Assembly: GCA_019635355.1 (NCBI GenBank) | Contig: JAHBZQ010000001.1 | Coordinates: forward strand, 4,402,001-4,466,000 | Reading direction: 5' to 3' | Origin: Rhizobacter sp. | Lineage (GTDB): Bacteria; Pseudomonadota; Gammaproteobacteria; Burkholderiales; Burkholderiaceae_C | DNA length: 64,000 nt | Shown: one piece after another, positions 1 through 8,218 of the stretch | How the letters are laid out: the number at the start of each line of letters is the position of its first letter | How positions within the stretch are numbered: the first letter of the stretch is position 1 | The notes under the pieces: model-generated | What the model was told of the DNA's origin: nothing | The model's input: the letters and a program-made list of their open reading frames with translations, nothing else | Databases searched by the model: none | Program-made: the position numbers and the translations under genes

Positions 1-252
1 TCGCGCCTGGGCACGCAGTACAAGGACTACGGCGAGTCGAACCGCGAGCGCTATGCGAAGGCGCTGCAGTGGTTCGACCGCGAACTCGAAGGCCGCGAGT
101 TCGTGGTGGGCGGCAGCTACACGATGGCCGACATCATCGGCCTCGTGACCGTCGACTTCGCGAAGTTCATCGGCCTCGACATGCCGGCCGACACGCCGCA
201 CCTGCACGCGTGGCATGCGCGGGTGTCGGCGCGGCCGAGTGCCCGCGCGTAG
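1..252 (+). CDS. Glutathione S-transferase, C-terminal part (5' truncated by window edge)
   Basis: The first 83 complete codons are open from base 1 and end at TAG 250-252. The translation has the all-alpha C-terminal GST domain: an ALQWFDREL helix, then a VVGGSYTMADI segment matching the GST N-capping/hydrophobic staple motif (S/T-x-x-D). The thioredoxin-like, glutathione-binding half lies outside the window. GSTs conjugate glutathione to electrophiles in the cytoplasm; which class this belongs to cannot be told from the C-terminus. About 120 bp of apparently non-coding sequence follow before the next gene. Confidence 0.85.
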   Translation, partial: SRLGTQYKDYGESNRERYAKALQWFDRELEGREFVVGGSYTMADIIGLVTVDFAKFIGLDMPADTPHLHAWHARVSARPSARA

Positions 253-373
253 CCGCTCCCACTTTCCTCCCGGAGATACGCAACCTTGAGGATGCCGCCC
301 GCCGGCATGGCGGAGACGATGCCTGCTCGTTGAAGCGGGGCGCTCTGCCCCCGCACGTTCAGGGAGAGCGTCG

Positions 374-1951
374 ATGCACCAGCGCACGGGGGCGAGGAAC
401 CTGCGGTATCGAGGTGCTGCGTTGGCAGCGTTGTGCGCCGGCCTCGCGCTGCCAGTCCTTGCAGACAACGGCCAGGTCGTCAGCGAGAAGGAACAGAAGC
501 GGCGCGACCAACTGGCCCTGTCGATCGCCTGCGTCCGCATCGACGACGGCCGGCAATGGGACTGGCTCGATGATGAAGACGCCCTCAAGAGGCGCGAGTC
601 GCATGCCAAGGCCGCGGTCGAGCTACTCAAGGCTTGCGAGGACGGGGCCCAGACTTCGGCGGTGCTGACCGGCGCCGGCGCCGTGACGGTCTTCGTCAGC
701 CAGGGCTCGTACCGCGTTGCGAGCGAAGCCGCGCGGGCCGACGGCCAGGAGCTTCGGCTAAACCTCAACGGCTTCGACCTCGGGGCCGATGGCGCGCTGG
801 TCAGCTGGGAGCCGGTGCGAGACGACCGCATCGCGCTGCGCTTTCGCGTGCGGCGCGGGGCTGAGGACAAGAACCTCTGGACGGCGCTCTACGAGACCCA
901 GGGCCTGATGGCAGAAGCGCCGCTGCGCGTGGCGCTGGGCTGGTCATCGGAGCGTGCCGTCTCCGGCCAGGCGCCGGCGTATCTCGCGCGGCTCTACACC
1001 ATCCGCATCAGCGACACCGGCTCGGTGCTCGTGGCGGTAGCCTGGATCGCGGTGCTGCTGCTGGGCTCGCTGTGGACGCTGCTGCGGACCGACACCTTCC
1101 GCGATGCGCGGGCCGCGCCGTTCTGGAGGGACGCATTGCAGCTGCGGCGCCGGCTGCGCTGGGAGCTGTTCGTCAACCGGCGCCATGGCGCTCGTGAGCG
1201 TGCGACCGACCAGGAGATCGTTGAGCGCACCCTGCGGGCCTCTGCCTTTGGCAGCGTGTTCAAACCGGAAGAGGTGGCTTCGGGCCGCTACCGGGAGGCG
1301 GCGGAGCGGGCGCTCGATGGCAACGTGTTGACCCCGGATGAGACGACTCACGCGGTGCTGGGCCTGGCGCTGCTTCGCCGCCGCTGGCGGCCCGTGCGGG
1401 CGACCTACAGCCTGGGCCGCGTACAGGTGGGCGCGTGGTTTCTCTTTGCGGTGGCCACGGCCGTGTTCCTGCGGATCGTCTACGGCGCGCTGCCTGAGTT
1501 GCCGGCCAGCATGGTGGGGCTGGTGACGCTGAGTGCGGCCACGGCCCTGGCGTCGTATGCGGTCGACACGTCGATGGGGATGGGTCGTTACGCCCCGTCG
1601 CAAGGCTTGATGCACGACATCCTGACCGGGCCCGATGACAAGCAGCAGCTGCACCGCTTCCAGGCGGTCGTGGTCAACGTGCTTCTGCTGAGCGTGGGGC
1701 TGGCGGAGGTGGTCCACGAGTTGCGCTACCCGCAGTTCGAGGCCAGCTGGCTCGCGTTTCTCGGCGTCAGCGGTGCGGCGCTGACCATGGGCAAGCAGAT
1801 GACCGAGGGCGCCGTGGCGCAGGAACTCTCTTCACGGGAGGCCGCTTCGCCGCCCGGCAGTGGGGTGCCCGACGTGGCACGTAAGCCAGGCCTTCCGGCG
1901 TCGCCGGTTGCGCAAGGCGGCGACGTTCCCGCGGGCCGCGGTCTCGGCTGA
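374..1951 (+). CDS. Uncharacterised multi-pass membrane protein with signal peptide, first gene of a three-gene cluster
   Basis: 525 residues, not recognised as a named family. Residues 1-30 look like a signal peptide (basic start, AALAALCAGLALPVLA core, likely cleavage ALA|DNG). A probably periplasmic region to about 210 is followed by a transmembrane helix near 216-238, a basic cytoplasmic stretch (240-345), and two hydrophobic hairpins around 352-395 and 432-472. The hairpins look like internal repeats: each is preceded by a short motif (SLGRVQ at 346, HRFQ at 427) and each ends in a small-residue helix (LSAATA, GVSGAA). From memory, similar duplicated hairpins occur in uncharacterised bacterial membrane proteins. 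The tail (480-525) is rich in Pro/Gly/Ala. Two further genes follow at 1999 and 2454 with little spacing, so the three probably form one operon. Confidence 0.7.
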   Translation: MHQRTGARNLRYRGAALAALCAGLALPVLADNGQVVSEKEQKRRDQLALSIACVRIDDGRQWDWLDDEDALKRRESHAKAAVELLKACEDGAQTSAVLTGAGAVTVFVSQGSYRVASEAARADGQELRLNLNGFDLGADGALVSWEPVRDDRIALRFRVRRGAEDKNLWTALYETQGLMAEAPLRVALGWSSERAVSGQAPAYLARLYTIRISDTGSVLVAVAWIAVLLLGSLWTLLRTDTFRDARAAPFWRDALQLRRRLRWELFVNRRHGARERATDQEIVERTLRASAFGSVFKPEEVASGRYREAAERALDGNVLTPDETTHAVLGLALLRRRWRPVRATYSLGRVQVGAWFLFAVATAVFLRIVYGALPELPASMVGLVTLSAATALASYAVDTSMGMGRYAPSQGLMHDILTGPDDKQQLHRFQAVVVNVLLLSVGLAEVVHELRYPQFEASWLAFLGVSGAALTMGKQMTEGAVAQELSSREAASPPGSGVPDVARKPGLPASPVAQGGDVPAGRGLG

Positions 1952-1998
1952 TCGACGGCGTGCACGGCCTTTTCTCAACACCTCCGAAGGAGCATCCC

Positions 1999-2457
1999 AT
2001 GTCCATTCCCGATCCTGACAAGCGCATTGCGTTCAAGGAGACCATCAAGCTCCGCGGCTCGGCTGCGATCGTGAGCGCTGCCGTCTTCGGCGGGCCGATC
2101 ATCCGCCTGCAGGTTGGCGTGTTCGACGACGAAGATCGCTTGCTCACCGGCATCGGCACCCACGGCCTGGGGCAGCCGCTCACCTCTGAAAACGGCGGGG
2201 TGGCCGATTGGCTCTTCACGGTGCCGGCGGGGGCCGCCTACATCAAGTGGGGCGTACAGGCCGCGGTGAGCGCGGCCGGTCTGCGCGCCTACAGCGTCAC
2301 CGGCAAGGTCCGCGACGAGAACGGCAACGAGCTGGTGGCCGGCCGCTTCGGGGCGGAGATCCCCGAAGGCAAGTCGTTCGACGATTTCATCTTCGACGGC
2401 GTGAACGTCATCGTCGAGAAGCAGCCGGCCTCGATGCCGGTGGGGGCTCGGGCGTGA
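1999..2457 (+). CDS. Small beta-rich protein of unknown function, second gene of the cluster
   Basis: 152 residues. An in-frame upstream start exists at 1960, but GAAGGAG ends seven bases before the ATG at 1999, so that start is chosen. There is no signal peptide or membrane segment, so the product is probably cytoplasmic. Predicted strands alternate with short turns (for example AAIVSAAVFGGPIIRLQVGVFD and AYSVTGKVRDENGNEL), which suggests a beta-sandwich or lectin-like fold. No catalytic motif is visible and I do not recognise the family. The stop codon overlaps the GTG start of the next gene (GTGA), implying translational coupling and a shared role with that exported protein and the upstream membrane protein. 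Confidence 0.7.
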   Translation: MSIPDPDKRIAFKETIKLRGSAAIVSAAVFGGPIIRLQVGVFDDEDRLLTGIGTHGLGQPLTSENGGVADWLFTVPAGAAYIKWGVQAAVSAAGLRAYSVTGKVRDENGNELVAGRFGAEIPEGKSFDDFIFDGVNVIVEKQPASMPVGARA

Positions 2458-3638
2458 ACGCCGTCATGCGCCGTGTGGCGCCTGTGCTGTGGTGCGCCGC
2501 CGCAGCCACGCAGTTCCCGTGTGCGGTGGCCGCCGAGAAGACCGCGGAGGAGAAACAGGCCGAGGCGCTGAAACAACAGGCCGAGGCGGTGGAAAAAAAG
2601 AAGACCGACGTGTTCGCCGTGCTGCGCGAGCGCAGTGCCATCGACCTGGCCGTGCCCGGCAGCCCGGCGTTTGCCGTGCTCGGCATCTCGCCGTCCGACG
2701 TGCAGCGGCCCGGCACCGTGCGTGCGCTGGCGGCCTCATTGCTGCGCGGGGTGGACGAGAACGGTCGGGCCAAGGCCGGGCTGGCCGTCGATTTCGCGCC
2801 GCTGCCCTTGGCCGCGCCGCAGCTCATCCGGGGAGGCGACAGCTACGAGCGCAACCTCTTCCTGCAGGCCGCGACCCGCACCACGGTGTCCATCGCCAGC
2901 ACGCCCGACGAGAAGGGCGGCGACGCGTCCAAGTTCGCGTGGGGCATACGCACGGGTGTCATCGACTTGGGTGACCCGGGCCGCGACTATGACGGCCTCG
3001 TGAAGTGCCTCAAGGCCACGAAGCCGGCCGACCTCCCAGGTGGCCGCAATCTCGATCCGCCGTCCGACGCCGCCACCAAGGCTGCCGACGCCGAGCTCGA
3101 GGCTTGCCGGAAGGACTTGCCGGTGAAGCCGCTGTGGACGCAGCCGGCCCTCTACGTGGGCTACGGCCGCGCGTGGTACTCGAAGAGCGGCAAGCTGACC
3201 GACACCGCGCCGGCCATGACCATGTGGTGGGCGACCTACTCGCAGGGGTGGGACCGCGGCGCCGGCTCCCTCAAGCTGCTGTTCCAGCTGCACGCCAGCC
3301 GCAAGACCGATGACCGCGTCGAAGACCCGAACAACTCCGCGCTGCTCGTGCGCCAGGATGCGACGCTGGCCCTGGGGCGACTCAAGGCCGGGCGCGACGA
3401 TTGGCGCGCGTACCTCGACCTCGGGCAGCGTCGGCTTGAACTCGCGCAAACCACCAAGGAGAGGCTGAAGCAGTTCGGGCTCGGCGCCGAGTTCAAGCTC
3501 AAGGGCATGGGCGACCATGCCTGGCTGCAGATCGGCAGCGTGCGCGAGACGGGCTATGCCGACGGCAAGTCGCTCAACAAGGCGACGGTGTCGATCCGGT
3601 TTGGCTCCGAGCCCGTGTTCGAGCTACCGGGATCCTAG
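2454..3638 (+). CDS. Exported protein, probable outer-membrane beta-barrel, third gene of the cluster
   Basis: 394 residues from GTG 2454, which overlaps the preceding TGA; ATG 2466 is an alternative and gives a cleaner signal peptide (MRRVAPVLWC... ending CAVAA|EK). A short Lys/Glu/Ala/Gln helix (about 30-50), perhaps a coiled coil, follows the cleavage site. From about residue 105 onward, alternating amphipathic strands with aromatic girdle residues (ALYVGYGRAWYSK, MTMWWATYSQGW, WLQIGSVRETGY) resemble an outer-membrane barrel, although the C-terminal residue is Ser rather than Phe/Trp. No family is recognised. Together with the membrane protein and the small soluble protein upstream it could form an envelope-spanning system, but that is inference from gene order only. 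Confidence 0.7.
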   Translation: MNAVMRRVAPVLWCAAAATQFPCAVAAEKTAEEKQAEALKQQAEAVEKKKTDVFAVLRERSAIDLAVPGSPAFAVLGISPSDVQRPGTVRALAASLLRGVDENGRAKAGLAVDFAPLPLAAPQLIRGGDSYERNLFLQAATRTTVSIASTPDEKGGDASKFAWGIRTGVIDLGDPGRDYDGLVKCLKATKPADLPGGRNLDPPSDAATKAADAELEACRKDLPVKPLWTQPALYVGYGRAWYSKSGKLTDTAPAMTMWWATYSQGWDRGAGSLKLLFQLHASRKTDDRVEDPNNSALLVRQDATLALGRLKAGRDDWRAYLDLGQRRLELAQTTKERLKQFGLGAEFKLKGMGDHAWLQIGSVRETGYADGKSLNKATVSIRFGSEPVFELPGS

Positions 3639-3749
3639 GGCGTCACCGGCCGCGCCTCCTGGCCCGACGCCGTGGCCGAAGCTGTAGAAGGCCGGCCAAC
3701 GCCGTGCCCGTAGACTCTGCGACCTGTCGTCAAACACCGGGGGTCGAGC

Positions 3750-4739
3750 GTGCTGAAGTGGATGAAATGGGTGGGGGCGTGTGTGCTGCTGGCGCTGGCC
3801 GGCTGTGGCGGTGGCGATGGTGGGTCGAGTGGCGGCCCCGGCTTCGGCGACCCTCGCAACGGCACCTACCAGGCCTATGCCACCAACGGGCGGGTGTATG
3901 AGTTCAGCGTCAACTTCGACAGCGGCACCTACCGCATGCAGGGCAACGGGCTCGACGTGCAGGGCATCTTCACCGGCGGTGCGAGTGGCACCTACGCCAT
4001 CACCGGCAATGTGCGCTTCCGCACCGCTGCCGACCTGGTGGTGGGCGGCTTCAACTTCGGCAATGGCATCACGAGCTTCGTGGCGGCGCGGCGCTTCGTC
4101 ACTTCGGTGGCCGAACTCACGCACACCTTCAACGGCTTCGGCGTCAACCTCAGCAGCACCCAGCCCAACGCCACGCCGAATGCGTCGCGCATCTTCTCGT
4201 CTCGCTTCTCGTCGGGCAGCCTGCAGACCTGCACCGACAGCTTCATCTACACCATCGCCACCTGTCCCACGGCCTCGGTGTACACCTACACGCTGAGCCT
4301 CAATGGCAGCGAGTTCACCGGCGTGGACGCGGCCCACAGCGACACCATCCGCTTCCGCGTGGCGCGCTCGGGCAACCTGCTCATCTACCTGCGCGCCGAA
4401 ACGCCCACGGGTGGCGTGCCCAGCTTCCGCATCGGCCTGCCCGAGACCAACGGCCTGGCCGGTGGCACCTTCATCGGCGCGAGCACGCTGGGCAACTGGG
4501 CGACGACGACGCTGATCGACACGAGCTACGACATCGCCGGCCTGCGCGCCAACGGCAACAACTTCGCCGACTTCGCCGCCTTGTCCGCCCTCGGTGCGAA
4601 CCAGCCGGCCGGCATCCGCGCCGGCGTGCGGATCAGCGACAACGGCGCCCTGTTCGTCATGCAAGCGAACCCGCTGGCCGTGGTGGTGGGCGCGAACTCG
4701 GCACCCGCGGCGGGCTACCTCGAGATCACGCTGCAGTAA
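3750..4739 (+). CDS. Putative lipoprotein, function unknown
   Basis: 329 residues from GTG 3750; ATG 3762 is also possible and keeps the signal. The N-terminus is a type II signal peptide with lipobox LALAGCGGG, followed by a Gly/Ser-rich linker, so the mature protein is predicted to be lipid-anchored facing the periplasm. The rest is rich in Thr, Ser, Asn and Gly with many short strands (GTYQAY, SGTYAITGNVRF) and a Cys pair near residues 165 and 174 that could form a disulfide. I know no named domain for it. It stands alone between the preceding cluster and a convergent aldo/keto reductase whose stop codon begins at the very next base. Confidence 0.7.
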   Translation: MLKWMKWVGACVLLALAGCGGGDGGSSGGPGFGDPRNGTYQAYATNGRVYEFSVNFDSGTYRMQGNGLDVQGIFTGGASGTYAITGNVRFRTAADLVVGGFNFGNGITSFVAARRFVTSVAELTHTFNGFGVNLSSTQPNATPNASRIFSSRFSSGSLQTCTDSFIYTIATCPTASVYTYTLSLNGSEFTGVDAAHSDTIRFRVARSGNLLIYLRAETPTGGVPSFRIGLPETNGLAGGTFIGASTLGNWATTTLIDTSYDIAGLRANGNNFADFAALSALGANQPAGIRAGVRISDNGALFVMQANPLAVVVGANSAPAAGYLEITLQ

Positions 4740-5570
4740 CTAGAGCATCGCGAGCGCGCTCGGCCCCGCGGGCGGCGGGAAGAGCGCGTCGAGCTCGTGC
4801 AGCTCGTCGGCCGTGAGCGGCTTGTCGAGCGCGGCGGCGTTCTCCTGCACCCGCGCCGCGTGGCCGGTCTTGGGGATCACGATCGCGTCTCGCGCCAGCA
4901 GCCACGCGAGCGCCACCTGCGCCGGCGTGCGGCCGGTGCGCAGCGCAAACGCGGCAAGCCCCGGGTCGCGCAAGAGCCGGCCCTGATCGGTGGGCGAGTA
5001 GGCCATCACCGGAATGTGGCGCTCGCGCTGCCAGGGTGCGAGCGCCCATTCGATGCCGCGCTCGCCCAGGTGGTAGAGCACCTGGTTGGTCTGCACCGCC
5101 GCGCCGCCGGCGAGCGCGTGCAGCGCTTGCATCTTCTTCGTGTCGAAGTTGCTCACGCCCCAGTGGCGGATCTTGCCCTCGCGTTGCAGCGCCTCGAAGG
5201 CCTGCACCGTCTCGGCCAGCGGCACGCTGCCGGGCCAATGCAGCAGGTAGAGGTCGAGCCGGTCGGTGCCCAGGCGCTTGAGGCTCGCGTCGCACGAGGC
5301 GTGCATCGCCCACTTCGAGGCGTTGTGCGGGTAGACCTTGCTCACGACGAAGACCTCGTCGCGCCGGCCGCGGATGGCCTCGCCGACGAGGCTTTCGGAG
5401 CGGCCGTCGCCATACATCTCGGCGGTGTCGATCAACGAGAGGCCCAGGTCGAGCCCGCGGCGCAGGCTGTCGATCTCGTCTCGCCGGTGCTTGGGGTCGT
5501 CGCCGAGGTTCCAAGTGCCCTGGCCGAGGGCCGCGACGGTCTCGCCGCAGGGCAAGGTGATGCGTTTCAT
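4740..5570 (-). CDS. Aldo/keto reductase
   Basis: 276 residues from ATG 5570; an in-frame start at 5591 would add MQAFGAG, but family members usually begin at the MK chosen here. The full AKR tetrad is visible: Asp48 (LIDTAEMYGDG), Tyr53, Lys78 (VVSKVYPHN) and His111 (DLYLLHWPG). The NADPH-binding C-terminal signature IPKTGHAARVQENAAAL is present too. It should reduce aldehydes or ketones with NADPH in the cytoplasm as a TIM barrel; the substrate cannot be predicted. The length is typical of the short YvgN/YeaE-like AKRs. It converges on the upstream lipoprotein gene and diverges from the heme peroxidase. Confidence 0.93.
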   Translation of the reverse strand: MKRITLPCGETVAALGQGTWNLGDDPKHRRDEIDSLRRGLDLGLSLIDTAEMYGDGRSESLVGEAIRGRRDEVFVVSKVYPHNASKWAMHASCDASLKRLGTDRLDLYLLHWPGSVPLAETVQAFEALQREGKIRHWGVSNFDTKKMQALHALAGGAAVQTNQVLYHLGERGIEWALAPWQRERHIPVMAYSPTDQGRLLRDPGLAAFALRTGRTPAQVALAWLLARDAIVIPKTGHAARVQENAAALDKPLTADELHELDALFPPPAGPSALAML

Positions 5571-5634
5571 GCCGGCTCCGAAGGCTTGCAAGTTAGGGGG
5601 TTGGGGCGTCGCGTCCTACCGCTTGCGGATGCAG

Positions 5635-5652
5635 GCGAAGGGGGGCCTTCGC
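5635..5652. repeat. Small perfect hairpin in the AKR/peroxidase intergenic region
   Basis: GCGAAGG (5635-5641) and CCTTCGC (5646-5652) form a perfect 7-bp stem with a GGGG loop, 38 bp before the peroxidase start. It could be an operator or a 5'-leader structure; there is no U-tract, so a terminator is unlikely. Confidence 0.3.
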
Positions 5653-5689
5653 ACAGTGTCGCTCTCATCGTTCAACCCTGGAGACCGCG

Positions 5690-7183
5690 ATGCAAGCTTC
5701 CCCTCCCACCAACCACGGCTACAGCACCGCACCGGCCACCCCGGTGCGCAGCAACCTCGTCAAGCCCGGGCGCTTCGGCCTGCTGTTCCCCGAGCTGGCG
5801 AGCACGCCCTGGACGACCGGCAGCGCCGCCACCGATGCGCAGGTGGCCGACGAGCTGGCCACCGCCATGCACGCCGGCCCGCAGAACGCCGGCAACATCC
5901 CGGCCGGCTTCACCTACTTCGGCCAGTTCGTCGACCACGACATCACCTTCGACCCCACCAGCATGGGCGAGAACGCGGTCGACGTGGACGACCTCGTCAA
6001 CTTCCGCACCCCGGCGCTCGACCTCGATTCGCTCTACGGCTCGGGGCCGCGCGACCAGCCCTTCCTGTACCGGCGCAACCCCGGCACCGCGGCGGCGCAG
6101 TTCCTGATCGGCCCCGTGGTGCAGCCGGGCGCTGCGGCGCCGGGTGGCAACGACCCCACAGTCGCGGGCTTCGACGGCGCGACTTACGACCTGCCGCGCG
6201 CCGCCAGCGGCACCGACGAACGCACCGCGCTGCTCGGTGACAGCCGCAACGACGAGAACCTCATCGTCGCGCAGCTGCACCGCACGATGCTGCACTTCCA
6301 CAACGCGATCTGCCTGCACCACCCGGAGAAATCGTTCGCCGACGTGCGCAAACTCGTGATTCACCACTACCAGCGGGTTGTGCTCAACGAGTTCCTGCCC
6401 GCGGTGGCCGGGCCGGCGGCCGTGAGCGATGCACTGGCCGAGCTCAAGCACTACCGCATCGGCCCCGGCGAGCTGGCGACCGACCCCTTCCTGCCCCTCG
6501 AGTTCTCGGGCGCGGCCTATCGTTTCGGGCACAGCATGGTGCGGTCCAAGTACCACTTCAACCGCGTGTTCCCGCCGGGCACGACCTTCTCGTTTGCGTT
6601 CACCTTCACCGGAAACGGCGGCTTCTTCGGCCTGCCGCGCTACCCGAGCAACTGGCTGCTCGACTGGCGCCAGTTCTTCGCCGGCCTGGGGGCCACGCCG
6701 CAGATGGCGATGGCGATCGACGCCTCGCTGGCACCCGAGCTCGTGATCCCGCCCGCGGGCACGCCGCTCGCCAAGCTCAACCTGCTGCGCGGCAGCCTGC
6801 ACTACCGGCTGCCCTCGGGCCAGGCCATTGCGCGGCGCATGGGCGTCACGCCGCTCAGCGCCGCGCAGCTGCAGGAGGGCACGGGCGGCGACGTGGTGAA
6901 GAAGTTCAACATCGGCACCGAGACGCCGCTCTGGTACTACCTGCTGCGCGAAGCCGAGATCGAGACGGGCGGCCGGCACCTGGGCACGGTGGGCGGCAGC
7001 ATCGTGGCCGAGGTCATCGTGGGCCTGCTGCGGGCCGACCCGGAATCGGTGCTGAGCGCGCCGACGGCCGAGTTCTCCTCGGCCGACGGCAGCTTCAAGA
7101 TGGCCGACATCTTCAACTTCATCGAAGCGAAGAAGGGCCAGGGCAACATCCCCGCGGCCGGCGTCATCAACCCGCTGGGCTGA
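5690..7183 (+). CDS. Animal-type heme peroxidase family protein
   Basis: 497 residues, preceded by GGAG at good spacing. It shows hallmarks of the peroxidase-cyclooxygenase (animal heme peroxidase) superfamily: the distal-side motif GQFVDHDITFD with His83, and a proximal-type segment YRFGHSMVRSKY with His281. The length fits the compact bacterial members. No signal peptide is evident (it opens MQASPPTNHGYST), so it is either cytoplasmic or exported by a non-classical route. Likely chemistry is H2O2-dependent oxidation using heme, possibly covalently attached; the substrate is unknown. It is monocistronic and ends against the convergent Bug receptor gene. Confidence 0.88.
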   Translation: MQASPPTNHGYSTAPATPVRSNLVKPGRFGLLFPELASTPWTTGSAATDAQVADELATAMHAGPQNAGNIPAGFTYFGQFVDHDITFDPTSMGENAVDVDDLVNFRTPALDLDSLYGSGPRDQPFLYRRNPGTAAAQFLIGPVVQPGAAAPGGNDPTVAGFDGATYDLPRAASGTDERTALLGDSRNDENLIVAQLHRTMLHFHNAICLHHPEKSFADVRKLVIHHYQRVVLNEFLPAVAGPAAVSDALAELKHYRIGPGELATDPFLPLEFSGAAYRFGHSMVRSKYHFNRVFPPGTTFSFAFTFTGNGGFFGLPRYPSNWLLDWRQFFAGLGATPQMAMAIDASLAPELVIPPAGTPLAKLNLLRGSLHYRLPSGQAIARRMGVTPLSAAQLQEGTGGDVVKKFNIGTETPLWYYLLREAEIETGGRHLGTVGGSIVAEVIVGLLRADPESVLSAPTAEFSSADGSFKMADIFNFIEAKKGQGNIPAAGVINPLG

Positions 7184-7207
7184 TGGCAGCGGCGGCGCGA
7201 GGCCGGC

Positions 7208-8218
7208 TCACTCGAGCGAGACGGCCTCGCGCTGGATGACCGCTCCCCAGGAGGCCACTTCGCGCTCGATGCGCTTGCCGAAGGTGGCGGGGTCCGACAT
7301 CAGCGGGTCGCCGCTCGCGGCCAGCACCGCCATCGCCTTCTCGTCTTTCAGCACCGCCTGCGCGATGGCGTGCACCTTCTTCACGATCTGCGGCGGCGTG
7401 CCGGCAGGGGCCAGCATGCCGGTCCAGAAGGTGACCACCACGTCGGCATAACCGGCTTCCACCACGGTGGGCACCTCGGGCAGCTGCGCCATGCGCTTGG
7501 TGGCGGTGACCGCCAGGGGCTTGAGCTTGCCGGCCTTGACGTGGGGCACGCCCGCCCAGGTGTCGAAGAGCACGTCGATCTCGCCGCTCATCGTGGCCAG
7601 CTGTGCTGCCGCCGCGCTCTTGTAGGGAATGTGCGTCGTCTTCACATCCGCCTTGTTGGAGAGCATGGCCATCGACAGGTGGCCGATGTTGCCGGGGCCT
7701 GCCGAGCCGTAGCTGAGCTTGCCGGGGTTCTTCTTGGCGTAGGCCACCACGTCCTTCAGCGACTGCACGCCGTTCTTCTGGGCCCACTCGGGGTTGGTCA
7801 TGACGATGAAGGGCGCGTCGAGCACCATCGTCACCGGCGTGAAGTCGCTGGTCTTGTACGAGATCTTCTTGTAGATCTGCGGGTTGATGGTGATGCTGCT
7901 GGAGTTGGTGATGACGAAGGTGTAGCCATCGCCCGGCAGGCGCGCGGCAGTCGACAGGCCCAGCACGCCATTGGCGCCGGCCAGGTTCTCCACGATCACC
8001 GTCTGGTTGGTGGCCTTGCCCATGTGGTCGGAGATCACGCGCGCCACCGTGTCGGTGAACGAGCCCGCGGGGAAGGGCACGATGATCTTGATCGGCTTGC
8101 TGGGCCACGGGGCCTCCTGCGCCAGGGCGGGCGCCGCGACGCAGGCGCCCAGCGCGAGCGACAGGGCGAGGGCGGCACGGCGGGTGGTGTTGCGGGAAAG
8201 GGAAGTGGTTTGTCTCAT
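7208..8218 (-). CDS. Bug-family (TctC-like) periplasmic solute-binding protein
   Basis: 336 residues. The start at 8218 is set by GAAGGA at good spacing, and the ATG overlaps the stop of the CoA-transferase gene (ATGA). A basic n-region (MRQTTSLSRNTTRR) plus hydrophobic core ending APALAQ gives a Sec signal peptide. The mature start WPSKPIKIIVPFPAGSFTD is the classical Bug signature. Bug proteins bind carboxylates or amides in the periplasm and usually serve tripartite tricarboxylate transporters, but no tctA/tctB is present nearby, so it may feed a distant TctAB or act as a sensor. As the last gene of the sigma-54 operon, it probably captures the compound that the upstream acyl-CoA enzymes metabolise. 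Confidence 0.92.
   Translation of the reverse strand: MRQTTSLSRNTTRRAALALSLALGACVAAPALAQEAPWPSKPIKIIVPFPAGSFTDTVARVISDHMGKATNQTVIVENLAGANGVLGLSTAARLPGDGYTFVITNSSSITINPQIYKKISYKTSDFTPVTMVLDAPFIVMTNPEWAQKNGVQSLKDVVAYAKKNPGKLSYGSAGPGNIGHLSMAMLSNKADVKTTHIPYKSAAAAQLATMSGEIDVLFDTWAGVPHVKAGKLKPLAVTATKRMAQLPEVPTVVEAGYADVVVTFWTGMLAPAGTPPQIVKKVHAIAQAVLKDEKAMAVLAASGDPLMSDPATFGKRIEREVASWGAVIQREAVSLE

Noticed and set aside
69..668. 199-codon frame bridging the GST end and the first membrane protein
   Set aside because: Arg/Ala-rich translation, and it overlaps two frames that match real protein features.
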